From positions 124,001-188,000 of the forward strand of contig NZ_CP111040.1 in NCBI RefSeq assembly GCF_026248685.1: DNA of 64,000 bases. Direction: 5' to 3'. The notes under the pieces were generated by a model. The model saw only the letters and a list, made by a program, of their open reading frames with translations, had not been told where the DNA came from and did not search any database. A program made the translations under genes and the position numbers. The stretch is from Haladaptatus caseinilyticus. GTDB lineage: Archaea > Halobacteriota > Halobacteria > Halobacteriales > Haladaptataceae. Positions 63,761 through 64,000 of this stretch are shown one piece after another. The first letter of the stretch is position 1, and every line of letters starts with the position of its first letter.

Positions 63761-64000
63761 TTACTTGCTTTGAGACGCGATTATCCGTTCGCCATCAGGC
63801 AGTGAATTTGAGGCTTCTAAGACAAAGAAATTAGAGTACTGAATATAGTGATGATCAAGGATTGAGCCTGCAGGATAGGTTGTAGTAAATATTTTTCCAG
63901 CGCTAACAACAGGAGTTCCAGCACCAATCATTCCTTCAGGAGATGTGGTGAGGTTACTTGCATCTAATAGGTGAGACCATTCACGATTCCCGGTTTTCAA
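63761..64000 (-). CDS. C-terminal part of a PQQ-type beta-propeller protein (5' end outside window)
   Basis: The frame is open to the right edge; 79 residues and the stop are present. The text (TGNREWSHLLDASNLTTSPE, GAGTPVVSAGKIFTTTYPAG, then FFVLEASNS) has the repeated G-x-PVVSxGxIF pattern of PQQ/WD-like propellers common in haloarchaeal secreted proteins. Only about two blades are visible. Most such proteins have lost PQQ binding. The role in the polysaccharide context is unknown. Confidence 0.6.
   Translation of the reverse strand: MKTGNREWSHLLDASNLTTSPEGMIGAGTPVVSAGKIFTTTYPAGSILDHHYIQYSNFFVLEASNSLPDGERIIASQSK

Overview
The window reads as haloarchaeal (class Halobacteria). The proteins are acidic and rich in Asp and Glu, secreted proteins carry twin-arginine signals, several genes look leaderless with a TATA-like element about 27 nt upstream of the start, and there is a halocin C8-like precursor, archaeal PriS/PriL-type primase genes and UDP-sugar/N-glycan-type genes. 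The first 1.7 kb is GC-rich and looks like ordinary chromosome. From about 1.7 kb onward base composition drops and the content becomes accessory. No rRNA, tRNA, CRISPR array or integrase gene was recognised.

Layout. (1) 1-1.7 kb: the C-terminal end of a FilR1-type regulator and a flavin monooxygenase-like oxidoreductase. (2) 1.7-22.7 kb: a conjugation-like mobile module, almost all on the minus strand. One operon (13.0 to 2.7 kb) runs PrgI-like membrane protein, VirB4 N-domain-like protein, VirB4 ATPase, very large VirD4/TraD-like ATPase, PriS-like primase and PriL-like Fe-S subunit, with 4-bp start/stop overlaps at the end. A second minus-strand block (22.6 to 14.9 kb) carries a VirB2-like pilin candidate, a glycosylated surface protein, a TrbL/VirB6-like membrane protein, a membrane-anchored AAA+ ATPase, then a small ribbon-helix-helix-like protein with a likely operator and an O-antigen-ligase-like protein. 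Between the blocks sit a 41-residue membrane microprotein, a Tat-exported lamin-tail-like protein and a scar copy of the AAA+ gene's end. No relaxase or integrase is visible, so how the element moves is open. (3) 22.8-26.4 kb: a scrap zone with a PadR regulator, a halocin C8-like precursor with a 12-cysteine C-terminus, and the remains of an IS6-like transposase, a YdjM-like membrane hydrolase and two further fragments. (4) 26.4-31.1 kb: CBS protein, PHP phosphoesterase and a glmU-glmS pair that makes UDP-GlcNAc precursors.

(5) 31.5-64 kb: a large surface-polysaccharide cluster. It has a WbaP-type initiating sugar-phosphate transferase, a BacA/UppP-type lipid-pyrophosphate phosphatase, two Wzx-type flippases, three O-antigen ligase/Wzy-type proteins (a fourth lies inside the mobile module), five GT4 and one GT2 glycosyltransferases, two sugar epimerases, a sugar nucleotidylyltransferase, UDP-glucose dehydrogenase, and a formyltransferase next to a GIPC-transferase-like beta-propeller. 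Five alkaline-phosphatase/sulfatase-superfamily proteins are scattered through it, none with a canonical sulfatase C/S-x-P-x-R motif. Together these would build, flip, polymerise and decorate one or more lipid-linked glycans. No AglB-type oligosaccharyltransferase lies in the window. A PQQ-type beta-propeller protein runs off the right edge.

The most notable items are the T4SS-like module combining PriS/PriL primase with a coupling ATPase that appears to carry a zinc-finger and a nuclease-like tail, the halocin C8-like precursor, and the five threonine-type (rather than cysteine-type) sulfatase-fold proteins interleaved with glycosyltransferases. All calls come from reading the sequence and its translation; no database search was run.
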